Assembly (NCBI RefSeq): GCF_001949145.1
Contig: NW_019091359.1
Span: forward strand, 2,630,647-2,694,646
Length of the DNA: 64,000 nt
Direction: 5' to 3'
Source of the DNA: Acanthaster planci
Taxonomy: Eukaryota; Echinodermata; Asteroidea; Valvatida; Acanthasteridae
Below the pieces are notes generated by a model. It was given only the letters and a program-made list of their open reading frames with translations, was not told the DNA's origin and did no database searches. Below, piece by piece: positions 35,409 to 48,248 of the stretch. Made by a program: the position numbers and the translations under genes. How positions within the stretch are numbered: position 1 is the stretch's first letter; each line of letters opens with the position of its first letter.

Positions 35409-38400
35409 CTATGAAGACAAATGCCAAGAGCCATTCACAATCCTACATATGGGGCTAGGCATGTTGGTTGCAATCTGCACAGTTGTTTGATTGCGTTCAT
35501 TGTGCAACCAGTCAATCCTGTAGGAAATATTGAGCTGAACATGCACGTTTCAAAACAGTTCTCCACAGCCATGAATTACAAAGAACAGCTAAAAGGTGAT
35601 CAGCTGAATGTGAAAAGATTGGAACTTTGAGAGACTGTACATGTACGGTACTGAAAGAACAAGGCCTACTCCTAGATTAACTACCGGTTCCAGTCTATAT
35701 GTTTGGAGTGGAAAGAGTTCCATACACAGACATCACTTGACACCCTGCGCACATTCCCTGTGCCAACTAAATATTGCCTAAAGTAAACATTCCAATATTT
35801 GCCCTGCTAAGTTTGACATTTTAGATCATGTTACCACCTTGTAATGGCTGATTTACCACTGCAGAGAAAAATTAGCGATGTCCGTATTTGGAAGTCTTAG
35901 TGTCGGAGTCCCCCACTTTGTTTCTCAGTCTCAGAAAAGTAAAACAAGGAGCCTGATAGTTCCAGAGATGCTGCAAGATCAACTGATGGTGCAATGTTTG
36001 ATCAATAGCGCCGACTGATCATGCCCAACGCCAGTGCCGGTAGCACTCAGCCTCATCAAGTACCTTGCAAAAATAACCAGAATTCAAGTCTTATCATTGT
36101 TACAACTAAAGATAACGAAAGAGTTCCTTTACCCAGCCACCAAGAAAAGAAAATTTAAGAACTTCAGCACCAAGTTTTAAAATATGACCTTCATTTACAC
36201 AATGTATGTACCTGTACAGGTTAGAACAATTTTTTCTTGAGACAATTTCCTAAGATGAATGGATCCGTCTTTGATGAGAATAAAAGATGAGGTGGATTTT
36301 GTTATGTGGGCTTGGATACTGAACTCTTGCCAAAGAAACAAAAGACAAAAATATTTCTATATTTATGTATTACATCTGTGTATTTTTATGTGTATACATG
36401 TATGTGCATTAACCCCAACCCCTAAGCCTTTTTACTAAGAACCATCCTGAATCCTCCAAAATCCAACATGATATAATTGCATTCAGCCCAAATCCTCCAA
36501 AATTTCTTGAAAATGTCATTTGGAGGTGTGCCTAACTGCCCTAATCCTTCAAAATCCTCTGGCAATTCCTGTCATTATGTTTAGGCAGTGCGAATGGCAC
36601 TCTTGAGCTGTGCAGTTGACTCAAAAGAAATATTGGGCTAAATTTGTGCTTGACTTAGCACCAACAACTTAAGGTCTAATCCACGACCTTCACGTATTGC
36701 ATCCTTAGTACATAGTGCAAGTAGAAATACACAGTAAATGTTTGAAACCATGACTGTCGGCGATTGATCAGGATGAACTCGAAAGCCCACAGTTGGAAAC
36801 TTCTGCATTCTTTGCTGACCTCTGCAAAAATGACTTCTCCCCTCACATTTTATGCCATGATGATTCAATTCCTACTCGGTGCTTAATTACCTAATCCTTT
36901 CTCATGTTAAACAGACTTGATTTGGGTTAATGTGTTCAGCCCCGTTTGAATTATTGGCATGTACTTTTTATGTTCTTAACCGTGCCAATAGAAACAAATT
37001 GAAAGTTACAAAAATAAAAAAATGTGTAACATCCAAAAAGCTGGCAGGTGGGATGCAACACATGTCTTTTATTCTTACTTGTTTCTTGTAGTTGATCCAC
37101 ATGTGGGGATCGTTTTAAAAAATCTATCTTCTTGTCGATGTCATGCCAAACACTCCAAGGACTAGGTCAAGTCTATGTATTGCAGGCGTATGTTGTTCGT
37201 ACATGTCATGTTCATGTACGTACATGTATGCGTACATGGACACTGTACACGCACCCACGTACACGTATACCACAGGCAGGCCATGTGCTCATGCTTATGC
37301 TTGAGTCTGAACATGGCATCAGAAGATATCAACAATTTTTCCAATCGTTTAGGTAGAAGAACCTAACAAGCTTTATGCTGATTATTGATAATAACAAAGA
37401 TTATGTGTCGGTCAACCGTTACCTTCGAGAAGAAGTCTGTTATTTTTTGTTACATTCTGGATGATATAGTGAGCAAGTAGTGCATGCCCAAAATGATGAC
37501 ATGTCAACCTCGTCCTCACGGACTACCTCGTGCGAGACTGGGCACAATATGGTGGTTAACGAACGCCATGGGAATGAGGTTGATTACATGTATTGTATAA
37601 CAGATCACTGGTGAAAAAGTATGGCTTCCTGGGTTCATTTTGTTACAAGTTGATAGATACGGTGCTGTAGTTCATTATGGGAACCTGCCTGCCGCCGTTG
37701 ATACGTTCAAACGTGAGAGCCATAACCCAGCATACATGTGCTTTACTGCAGCATATTTTCTATTTTTGACTTGGTTGATGGGGGAAAAAGACAGATTTTT
37801 AACTCGGATTTCATTTTCACATTTTTTGGGATCTAGATTACACAAGCGTCGAATTACATGTAGGTAGTGCACAGTTTGATTTACACCACCTGGCCATGTG
37901 TGAAAAAATGGGCCATGATTTCACGAAACTGGCTCTGCAAAGCACGGTTGCACGGCTTGTTAGCTAAAATGCTGATAAGCATCTCATCCAAGATTAGTGT
38001 CACAGTTATTTATATGTAAACTTCACATTTTTGGAGGCAATTGTACGTGTAGTGAATATACTTCATTGATGAAACAATGAAGGAAGATTGCTTGGATTAT
38101 CAAATACACTGTACAGGGTTTAAGATCGGTGGCAATTTTGTTCTGAGATTGTTTTGGCCATGTTCAGCTTTGTTATTGAAGCTGATTACATGTTGAATCC
38201 TCATAACTGTAACTAATGGAAACTGGACTTGGTAACAAGTAGATCTTTTGATCTTAAAAGTGTAGCTGCCCTTAACTTTCCTAGCAATATTCACAGGCCT
38301 GTTGCACCCACCGTTTAGAGAGAAACTCCAGTCACTCAATACAGTGTACCATACTGTACATGTACTTTGCCAGTTTCCGTTGCTGGCAACTTTCCAGGGG

Positions 38401-38656
38401 CCTAGACAACTATACAACACAAAGATCCACCTCAAGGAGATGTGCGTGTTGATTTGAGTAGCAGTGTCGCTCAGTGACTAACAATTAGTTGAACAGGGCC
38501 CCTGGTAGGGGAACCAAGGCAGTCTATTGGTAAATAATAGATCCTTATGAACCAGGGGCGCGTGGGGATGGAGTAAGCATAGCCAGCCCCCTTGTGTCAT
38601 AGTTTCCTGTATGGTCCCTTTACTATTACTCAGAGGAGGAAATATCGATGTGGCAA

Positions 38657-38776
38657 AAACCCGAGGACTTTGTAGACTTAAAGGGGCTACAGATCAAAAC
38701 CTGAGGACTTTGTAGACTTGAAGGGGCTACAGATGAAAACCTGAGGACTTTGTAGACTTGAAGGGGCTACAGATCA
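38657..38776. repeat. Tandem repeat, ~40-bp unit, 3 copies
   Basis: The unit is AAAACCTGAGGACTTTGTAG followed by ACTTGAAGGGGCTACAGAT. The first copy differs at only two or three positions, so the array is young. Confidence 0.85.
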
Positions 38777-39603
38777 TGAAAGATTACACTAGAAGATTCT
38801 ATCATAGTCGATAAGAGTACTGGTACACCATTCATCACAACATCGCGCGTCATCAATCATCTTTTTCTCTATATTCGTTATCTAACATGGGGATTATGTT
38901 TATCTCTGGTACACCATTTTAATACCATTAAGATTTGACAATTTGTTTAAATCTAGCACAAGTCACGGAAGAACGGGCACAGTGGAACTGTTACAACAGA
39001 GACTGATCATTAGGTGGTTTTCCAGTCTGCTGTCAATTTTCCAATCTTCTCACAATGAGCACTGTGCATGTACCGGTATGTACATTGTATGGTACATGAG
39101 TAACGTTGGGCAAAGTTTGCTGGTACTATATATACTGGGACATGCACTTAAGTTTAATTTGCACTGCCATCGTTTAGTCAGTTTCTCTGTTGATAGTGTT
39201 GCATATTTGAAGTGGATGGTGCTACATTTGTGAAGTTGATGACAGAAAGTTTAATTTAGTTAATCACTAGTCAATCAGAAGTCCAATAAAAAAATCTAGC
39301 TACGGGGCAGGTCGTGTCACATTTCATTTGAATAACTCGTGAATTAAGACAAGATAGCTTGCGACTTGGTCTCAACTCTGCCTGCAATATGAACATGTAC
39401 ATGTACGTAAATGAAATCTCACCCAGGTGGGGTCCCTTTAAACTTGAAGGACCAGAGTTGATCCGTCACTCAAAAGTTCTTCGTTGGGAGCCACAGCTAA
39501 CACCCATGTCACTAATTGGAGGGTCGAAAGATGACCAAGGCGTGACTCAGCAAGCTTGCTTCAGCCCTCGCTGCTTGCTATCGCTGTCCCGGTTGCTTTG
39601 CTG

Positions 39604-39610
39604 TATAAAA
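39604..39610 (+). promoter_or_regulatory. Candidate TATA box of the MAPKAPK2-like gene
   Basis: TATAAAA lies 122 bases before the proposed start codon, which would give a 5' UTR of roughly 90-100 bases if used. There is no direct evidence for the start site. Confidence 0.3.
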
Positions 39611-39731
39611 CAAAACCGGTTGTCTAACCTCTGGCAAACACATGCACCACCCCCAGCCTTACGCAGCCCACAGTCGTTCTAATTTTAGTGAGGAATTCCT
39701 TGTGTAAACAGCACTGGGCCGGTCGACTGTA

Positions 39732-39793
39732 ATGGCGGAGGAAAGACCGATTCGTAGTATATTCAAAACTCCCTTGGCAGTGACCCAAGCAGA
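39732..39793 (+). CDS. MAPKAPK2: MAPKAPK2-like kinase, exon 1 (start)
   Basis: ATG in the context ctgtaATGG; encodes MAEERPIRSIFKTPLAVTQA plus two bases, then donor gcaga|gtaagt. It joins in phase to exon 2 to make a Glu codon. The N-terminus is poorly conserved in this family, so this exon rests on the start codon, donor and phase only. An alternative start is the MMGE pair in exon 2. Confidence 0.6.
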
Positions 39794-40320
<527 letters not shown>

Positions 40321-41764
40321 TGACAACTGCTCTGACAAACTTTGATACTTACATGCAGGCCAAAAGGGAGTAAATATTGACTAAAATATTACCATCAAAG
40401 TCAACACTAATGTCCAAATAAATTTCAGAAAAATATGCCCCTGCAGCCAAGCGTAGAAGATGAGTTGGGCCTTTGACCAGATGGATTTTATAGATACTCC
40501 AAACATTGACATTAAGATATTCATGGAACTATGGCTTTGTCGTTGTCTGGAGACGTGAGTGATCTTTACCCATCTGGCTTTAAACTTATGTTTACTTGAG
40601 AAATATCAAACTGTGTGCTGTGCCCAGAAGGTTGGAAGTATTTTTATTTTGTTAGAATTAACATTTTATAAAAAGCCTGGTACGGAGAGAAAGCCGTGAT
40701 TTAAAAAAAACGCCACACATATTTTGATTTTTTCCCCAGTTAGTGGCTCTGCTCTGTCAGTTATAAAGGCTGTTTTGTAAGATGGGTTATATATTTAAAT
40801 ATTTGTAAACTGTTCCAAGTCTTTGCATGCATGTGTTCAAAACACGTTCAGACCATTATAAGATGTCATGCCATATTCATAAATTTGGGGTCCAATATTT
40901 GTCCTGTTCCTCGTACACCTGGCATGTGCTTTTTTCTGTTCAGAAATCATTCTTTAATTCCCAAGAGCGAATAAGTACTGCAGATTACCTGCCAAACAAA
41001 TAAGTAAACATGTAGTTTTACATCAATTTCAGTGATACTTCTCTTGTCAAAGTATGCTTGTAAGGTAGTCACATGTCGGGACCTCAGGTTTATAGCGTAA
41101 CCCATCAGTGGAGAAAATTCAAGGAATTGTGTACAAAAACATGTACATGTACATGTTATGTGCATGTGTGCTATATACATGTAGGCATGCCTAGTCATCT
41201 GGTCATTGGTGCAATCAGATCTGTACAATTTCCCATGATGACTCGACATTTTCGACAAAGTGTGTTGTGCTTGTGTGTCTAGAGAGTATGGTTTGATACA
41301 AGGGAGATTTACCCAAAGACGAATACGGTCATGTACATATGCCAGCTTGTATACGCCATATACATGTACCGTACGTGTACATCGTGAATATTATGTGTGC
41401 AGGTTTGCTTTGTGTGTTCGTCCTTGCGCGCTGCACAACTGCATGAGGCTTATTTTCTTTTGATCACGCCTGAATGCATTTGTTCATCAGTTAATGTCAG
41501 GGTCATCCCAGATCGTATCAATGTGTTTTGTGTGAGTCAGGAGCAGGATGTCATTCTATTGGTGTGGGTCAGGATTCTACACGTTTCTATTAACCATTTC
41601 ACACTGTGAGGTCATATTGTTCATGGTGAAGTCAGACTTGGTAGTTTCCTGTGACTGCTGTTTGGTCATACAGTTCATAGTCGTGCAGGCACAAATGTAT
41701 GCCCTCTGCACGTATTTGAAATGGCAATGGGACCCCTCCCATTCCACCTTACTGACCTCCCCCC

Positions 41765-41909
41765 NNNNNNNNNNNNNNNNNNNNNNNNNNNNNNNNNNNN
41801 NNNNNNNNNNNNNNNNNNNNNNNNNNNNNNNNNNNNNNNNNNNNNNNNNNNNNNNNNNNNNNNNNNNNNNNNNNNNNNNNNNNNNNNNNNNNNNNNNNNN
41901 NNNNNNNNN
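41765..41909. other. Assembly gap (145 N)
   Basis: A run of n inside kinase intron 2, just after a C-rich stretch. Confidence 1.
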
Positions 41910-42303
41910 TACAGTAAAAACATGTTGTGAGGTGGTATTCAGTTTCAAGCTGAGACCTCAAAATGAGGCTTTAATTTCATGGTAGTACATGTACCTTGAA
42001 ATTGATCAATCAGTCTGTTGGTTTCTGTGATGTCCCCAGAGGTACATGTACCGTAGTCACGATCATCACTCATGATACGGCGTTTTTCACCCATGTGCTT
42101 CAAGTTAGAATTGTTCGTTTGCAACATTTAAGATTTCCAAGTATCCAAATTTACATGTACATGTATATTAAAAATGGGTTCCATACTTTTACATGCACCC
42201 GTTCTTAGGTACTATATGTTCTCTGAATGTGTACATGTACAGAGCGTGAAATTACGGTTGGATATTGGACATTTTTCGAGTACGTACCTTGCAAAACAGT
42301 CAT

Positions 42304-42382
42304 AAGCTTACTCGTGTGGGACTCGAACCCACGACTTCCTGCTTACTAGCGCAGACGTCTTAACCACTCAACCACCGAGCTT
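42304..42382 (-). repeat. tRNA-derived SINE head / tRNA pseudogene
   Basis: On the minus strand, GGTTGAGTGGTTAAGACG (A-box-like) is followed by a stem-loop CTGC...GCAG and then a perfect T arm, GTGGG-TTCGAGT-CCCAC, which contains the B box GGTTCGAGTCC. The anticodon loop has 8 bases (GCTAGTAA); removing the first gives a tRNA-Thr (AGT)-like loop. The acceptor stem pairs poorly. I read it as a SINE head or dead tRNA, not a working tRNA gene. It shares its flank with the hairpin element at 46223. Confidence 0.65.
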
Positions 42383-45281
42383 GCCGGGGATGGCTGGCCG
42401 GTCCGAGTCAGGTGAAGCAGTGGGTACTGCAAACTATTTGTAATTTTTCAAGATGTAAAATCTTGAAAAATAGTCGCTGCCTGCACCCTAACAGGGACTG
42501 CTGTGAGGTTGGCGTATGGGACCACCAAACTTCAGCAGGACCAGTGAGAATTTTGAAGTACTGGTCCTGCTGGCTACCAAGAAAAAAGGTTTATTTCGAC
42601 ACCTGACACTGCATGTTACAACTCTGCCTTTTACAGTATGGCAGATCAAAAGCTGGAAATGGCAGAACGAAATTGATTGTGTTATGACATTTTGTCTGAG
42701 CACTTTTTTGGTCTAATTTTGTGCTCTTAACATGCATAGGCTTACAAGTACTGGGCCATGTTGCCTTGGTCAGGGCATTTGTCATTAGATACATGTATTT
42801 GTACATGTACAAGCTACAAGCTAGCTATCCAAAGACTTCATTGTGTACATGTTTGTTTGCAGTGGAAAAGTCAAGACAAAAACAGCGTGATGCATAAATC
42901 AGCTGAAACTGGACGAACACCGTGGTTGAACTTAGTTACCTCAGCTTCTGTTAGAAAGATGTTTTTCCATTGGTCAACAGGTTAACTGCTGCACATGCAT
43001 CCTGCATGCCAGCACCCATATGGCCATGGTGTGATCATGTTTACACGTGTGTGGGACCAACTGCACTGCGATGGATTGCAGTGATTAGACTGTTGATTCA
43101 AGTGAAATTTTCCCACATATCAAGGATTTGTACTGTTTTTGTGGCATAACGATAGGTCGGTGCTATGGCCATTTATATGCACATGTAGCTGTGCCGTAGA
43201 TATGGCCCTACTCAGCTTGGCTCAGTAGTTGGCTGCTTGGTTCTGAGTTATTTAAAGCCTGTTTCCATATGGTCATAAGGAACGCTGACACAGACAGTTG
43301 TTGAAGAGATACTGCCTGACATCATTCCACCAAAAACCATTTACCAAAATAGCGTCCGAAACTCAGAAAATGTTTGCATAAAATACCTGTCTAGGTGGCA
43401 AGGTCACTTCTTGAAGCCAAACAAATACTTCAGTTTGATGTGCTTTGTTTATGGTCAGCTATTTTGTTGACGATTGGGGCTACATATGTTAGTAATAACG
43501 AAAAAATGGACAAAATCTGTGGTACTATTAAAGTCGTGTACATGTTAGTGAGAGGAATATGGTACACCTGTCATGCCAGTGTGCGCGTTTGTATTCGAGT
43601 ACAGACCTCCCGACCCAATTTTGGCAGAAAAATTTCCACTGTTTCACTTTGTTTCCTCCGTTCCGATTTCACCCTGAAAATTTCTGTTGTGTGGGGGGAT
43701 GGATAAAATCATGCGTGGCTGGAGACAGACACAGCCAAAATGATGAGCCCCCCCTCCCATTTTGGGAGATGGCTACATTATATAGCCTGAATAGTTGTCA
43801 TTCTTCCATGTGCGACGGTGCTGTTTGCTTTCAAGTTAAGCATTCAATCAGATAGACCACGGATACTTACATGTACATGTTGTATTTGTGGTTATTCCAA
43901 ATATTTACGGAAATTAAGTGATGCACATAAACATGTATCTGTATACTTCTCCTAAACATTCACATTCAAAAATGTTAATTACATTTTTGCTAAAACTCAC
44001 AACTATGAACTAGTAAGCCTTGGCAGATATTGTTGATAACTCATACCAATATCAAATAGCATTTCCTTATAAACACACATGTACTATGAGAACATCCATG
44101 TGGCATTTAACGCAGTGTATGTACATGTATGTACATGTATGCTAATGCACATACTGTTTACTATATGTAAAGATCTTTATTCAGTGCAGACCTTTATTTA
44201 GTATCATATCTTAGAAGCCGCAGAAATAAAACGTTATGAATAAATCTGAGTTTCTACTTCCTCCTTTCCATTGCCCATGTGTACATGTACGTGTACATGT
44301 ACTTTTGAGGTAATCCTTTTGAGTGGATGACTTCATCAAACTGTTTATACCCTAGGTTCCGCAAGGATAGATTTACATGTGGTGGTACTTGTAGAAACCA
44401 ATGTTGATAGTTAGGATGACATTCATGTTATTTATAAACCTTTTGTCATTGACAGTCATGGATTAGTATTATTTGGAAGCAGTTCTAATTATATCCATTG
44501 TCTCAAACACATTCTTGTAGGCCGACCAGACAATAATAGACAGGCTGTTGCTATGCAGTGCATGTATGTACGGTAGTTCATTTATAACTCTACCATGTCT
44601 ACCGGTAACTTTCAACGAAAGAAATTAATCACACAAACAAAAGTCATGCATGATAATTTTACAAGACACATTGAGTTTGCCATTGCATTCCATTAATTTC
44701 CTCAGTGTTCCAGTTTTTCCTTTTTTTTTCCTATTTTATTCTGGTTAAACACAGAATAACCTGTTCAAGCAAACAGGTTCAATCCCAAATGTCTAAATGC
44801 AGAACTGAAACCAACCCAGCCCAATTGAAGTAATGACAGCGGAATTGAATCCATCCAAATCTAAAGTTAGCTTAGGGTTAGCTCAGATTTCAGGTTTGGT
44901 TGGGTTTGCACAACATTGGTCGTTACGTTTCAGTTGTTGGCAATGTTTTCCAAACTGCTGATGACTGTGATTGTGTTTTTTATCATGTGATTATTTCCAC
45001 CAAAATTGAATAAAGATTTGAGGTCAGTTTTGCCGTCTTAAATTTCAAAATTTGTGATTGTGAAAGAGTAACTCGTTGCAAAAATATCTCTAATATAAAT
45101 TTGAGGGGAAATTGACAAGGAATTTTTTCATATGATTACCAATGGTAAAAAGTTTGGGTTCATTTCCCTTCCCCCAAAGCTAGACCATGGCTTTTGTTCC
45201 TGGTCCATGCTTCAGGAACAATTTTGTCCCGTGAATGCCCAAGTGCACTGGTGATGAACTGATTTTCCATTGTCTCGGCAG

Positions 45282-45421
45282 GTTCTTCTGGAGAACCAGA
45301 AGGCGCAGAGAGAGGTTGACCTCCATGTGAGAGCATGCAAGAACTATAACATAGTCGGCATTGAGGACGTGTATGAGAACATCTACAATGGTCATAGGTG
45401 TCTGCTGGTTGTCATGGAATG
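45282..45421 (+). CDS. MAPKAPK2: MAPKAPK2-like kinase, exon 3
   Basis: Acceptor tgtctcggcag and donor gaatg|gtgagg. It encodes VLLENQKAQREVDLHVRACK then NYNIVGIEDVYENIYNGHRC and LLVVME. The helix-C Glu lies in QREVDLH, and DVYEN is typical of the MAPKAPK2/3 group. Phase 0 in, phase 2 out. Confidence 0.93.
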
Positions 45422-45735
45422 GTGAGGGCTGGTTCATTGATTGGCTTTGTGTACAAACAAAAGAGGGCACTCTTGTAATATCTACCAACAGCGTCCGCTT
45501 TGGTGTATCCAACACTTCTGTACGCTTGCAGCATAGAGTATGCACAGTCTGAATGTCTGCAAATACCGGTAGAAGGCTTGTCTACGAGCGGGCTTGTAAT
45601 GGATAAAACTGATGACATTCCATGTCAGTGCAGTCAGTATTGTTGAAATGTTTCTGCAAAGGAAGATGATTTCAGAATGGAAAAGATTGAAAAGACATTG
45701 GCAATGTGTTATGAGTTCTTGTTTTATTATTACAG

Positions 45736-45794
45736 CATGGAGGGCGGTGAACTGTTCAGCAGGATACAGGAAAAATCATTATTTACAGAGAGAG
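45736..45794 (+). CDS. MAPKAPK2: MAPKAPK2-like kinase, exon 4
   Basis: Acceptor tattattacag and donor agagag|gtaagt. It completes a Cys codon, then encodes MEGGELFSRIQEKSLFTER. GGELFSRIQ is diagnostic for the hinge region and helix D of MAPKAPK2/3. It is missing two or three residues seen in the vertebrate loop after RIQ. Confidence 0.93.
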
Positions 45795-45965
45795 GTAAGT
45801 CTATTTCTGTCTTTGGGGAAGAGATTTTGGGAAACACTAACCTAAATAGTCTGATAATTTTTTGTGGACCTGAGTCAGGAAATTATTTTAAAAGTAAAAT
45901 TTGCTGTTAACTTTGCATGTGTTAAATACAAAAAAAACTGTTGATTTTTTTAAATTAACACCAAA

Positions 45966-46081
45966 GACAAAGAAAACCTGTCACAATAATCGAAGGAATG
46001 TGGAGGAAACAGGTGTCCCTTAACACCAAAAATAAGGAATGCCTGTTTCCTCCAAATTCATTGGAGTTGTCATGCCTTTGT
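45966..46081. repeat. Short inverted repeat (MITE-like)
   Basis: GGAATGTGGAGGAAACAGG faces CCTGTTTCCTCCAAATTC across about 28 bases. Weaker pairing extends outward (CAAAGAAAACCTGTCACAA against TTGTCATGCCTTTG). Confidence 0.6.
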
Positions 46082-46222
46082 TTTTTCTTTTTCGTGATAA
46101 TGACATAAATACTTGGTGTTCTTTGTGTCTGAGATAGATTCAGTTTTGCAGAGAATGGGATAAAGACAGAGTTTAGGAGAATTTGTGGTGATTTCAGAGA
46201 ATGAGAACTAGATTTGATTGAT

Positions 46223-46390
46223 TTATATAACAGGTTTTGCCCTTACCCAACGTATGTATTAATAAACACTGTATGCCCAGTGCTTGTCCGAGAGCTTGCG
46301 AAAAAGTCACAAGCTTACTCGGGTGGGAATACACAAGCTTACAGTGTTTATTAATATATACATTTGGTAAGGGCAAAACCCATTATATAA
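46223..46390. mobile_element. Hairpin element (~50-bp TIRs) carrying SINE-tail sequence
   Basis: The left arm includes GGTTTTGCCCTTACC and TATTAATAAACACTGTA; the right arm is its inverted match. TTATATAA (46223-46230 and 46383-46390) lies outside both arms, possibly an 8-bp target duplication as in hAT elements. The loop carries 33 bases that match 29/33 to the flank of the tRNA-derived sequence at 42289-42321. Confidence 0.7.
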
Positions 46391-46588
46391 ATTACATCTC
46401 CCCAACGCAAAAAATACGTTTTACAATAGATTTGATTGAGACAACAAAAAGACAAATTTTGTTCAGCCCAAACAAAAAAGGTGGTGGCCAAACTGCTACA
46501 GTTAACTTCATGGAACTGGTTCTTCACAGAGTTTTGCCAAGATTTTCAAATGTCAAGACAGCTCTTAGTTGGTTAGCAACTTCGTTGA

Positions 46589-46870
<282 letters not shown>

Positions 46871-47131
46871 TAAAAATCGTCTCGGAGGGTTGGTTTGGAG
46901 GGGTAGGCGTTACTTTGGTCAGTAACGTTGGCTGTTGGCCCAGCTGACTGTAAGGTGCAACAGACGTACAAATCTGTAGGACCCTGTTCCAGTTGGCAGT
47001 CAACAGAAGCAAATGAATTGCCAGTGCCAAAGCAAGAGCAGCTAGTCCAATTGAACAGTGTCACTTTCCTGAAGTGATGTGTAGGCTTTGACACTGTTTG
47101 ATTGTGGGGGTTGATGACCTGTTGATCTTGT

Positions 47132-48117
47132 TTAGTCATATGCTGCCAGGAAACCTGGTTTCGAGCACGTAGGCTTTATACACGAAACCAGGTAGCCCAA
47201 AACCGAACAAAAGAGCTGGGCCTTGTAACAAAAGACCGTACTCTGAACAAAAGACCGAGTGCTGGGAATTGCCAACATTTTTTTCAGTTGTCAATAGCGG
47301 AGGAAATCCGTCATTGTTTTGAAAGATTATACCACTGTTTGTGGCATTTAGCACGAGCGGATTACCACCGGAGACAAAAGCGCTCCAGCTATGAGCAATA
47401 CAATACCACTGCATGCTAATCTAGCCCCTATTGAAAAGACTAGTGCACTGTGCTGTTTTGGGAATAAAAGAAAGTTACATACAACTCCACAATCTGGGCT
47501 TTTTTTACAAGGCGGCAGGCCTGGCTGAAATACTCGGGGGTCAATAGATATTGTCTGTCAGATAAGAGTAGTCACCAGACAGTTATTCGTGTGGGTGTAA
47601 ACGTCCAGTAAATGAAGGTATGATTTTTAACCCCTTTGCTACGGGAAGCGGTAAGAGCCACCGTAAAAATTGAGATTCCTCAGCCTGCTTTTCAGCTATT
47701 ATTCTCAGCCCATGCTCGAGCGAACATGGTGAATGAAGGCAGACCCTGGCTTTTGTATATATGGTGATTGGCCTTTGTGTGTTGCCAAGAAATGAAAAGG
47801 CCGAATTTGCATCATAATCACCAGTTAGTCCCCACTTTGAAAAGAGGCATTGGGAATGTGGAAGTGCGAGTAGAGCCACATGCCACTGAACAATGAGCCT
47901 TTTCACTGTGTAAATCAAAGCCTGCAGAGCATGCAGGGCCACAAACCGAGAATTTGCGGTTTGGGAGGTGGCCATTGTGGCCAAGCGAGGGTGGAATTCT
48001 CGGAGTCGGCTTTCAGAAAAAAGTCCTGGCGTCAAGGGGTTAAAGAATTTTGAAAACAGAAAATCTCCCAGTTTTATGTCATGCAACTTCAAATTCCACC
48101 TGGCAGCAAGTTGTTAA
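47132..48117 (+). mobile_element. piggyBac-like MITE, copy 1 (interrupted)
   Basis: It starts at a decayed TTAG with the TIR TCATATGCTGCCAGG and ends CCTGGCAGCAAGTTG before TTAA (48114-48117). Without the inserted element at 47627 it is about 573 bases. It matches copy 2 in inverse orientation along its length, including the terminal GGCAG words. TTAA flanks and CC...TGCC-type ends fit piggyBac. No coding capacity. Confidence 0.75.
47627..48043. mobile_element. TTAA-flanked MITE inserted in copy 1
   Basis: TTAA at 47627-47630 and 48040-48043 bound about 409 bases beginning CCCCTTTGCTACGGGAAG and ending (reverse-complemented) CCCCTTGACGCCAGGAC. The flanks TGATTTT and AGAATTTTGAAAACAGAAAA are contiguous in copy 2 (as TGATTTTTTGAAGAATTTC in reverse complement). 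This shows an insertion at TTAA. A second piggyBac-like family is likely. Confidence 0.75.
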
Positions 48118-48248
48118 TGGCAGGTTTCTCCCTGCGGCAGCTGTTATACGCTGCCTTGTGTTCAAGCTACCTTAAGATCAATTGGGCAGGCTGGAATATA
48201 GGTGTTTTAAAATTCTTACCATGAATCCCTGTTTATTGGCAGACAGTG

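Larger units (their letters stand above)
30177..39731. other. Intergenic region between RBM15-like and kinase genes
   Basis: 9.5 kb between diverging genes (minus-strand RBM15 and plus-strand kinase), so both promoters lie here. It holds a LINE-like 3' end (30680-30840), a CCAAT tandem duplication (33689-33939), a pogo/Tigger-like element (34227-35408), a 40-bp tandem repeat (38657-38776) and many ACATGT words. No exon is supported. Confidence 0.5.

Noticed and set aside
41548-41985. Open frames across the second gap
   Set aside because: Mostly N; the flanks show no coding signal.
42304-42382. A working tRNA-Thr gene
   Set aside because: The anticodon loop has eight bases and the acceptor stem pairs poorly; part of its flank recurs at 46296-46328, as expected of a mobile repeat.
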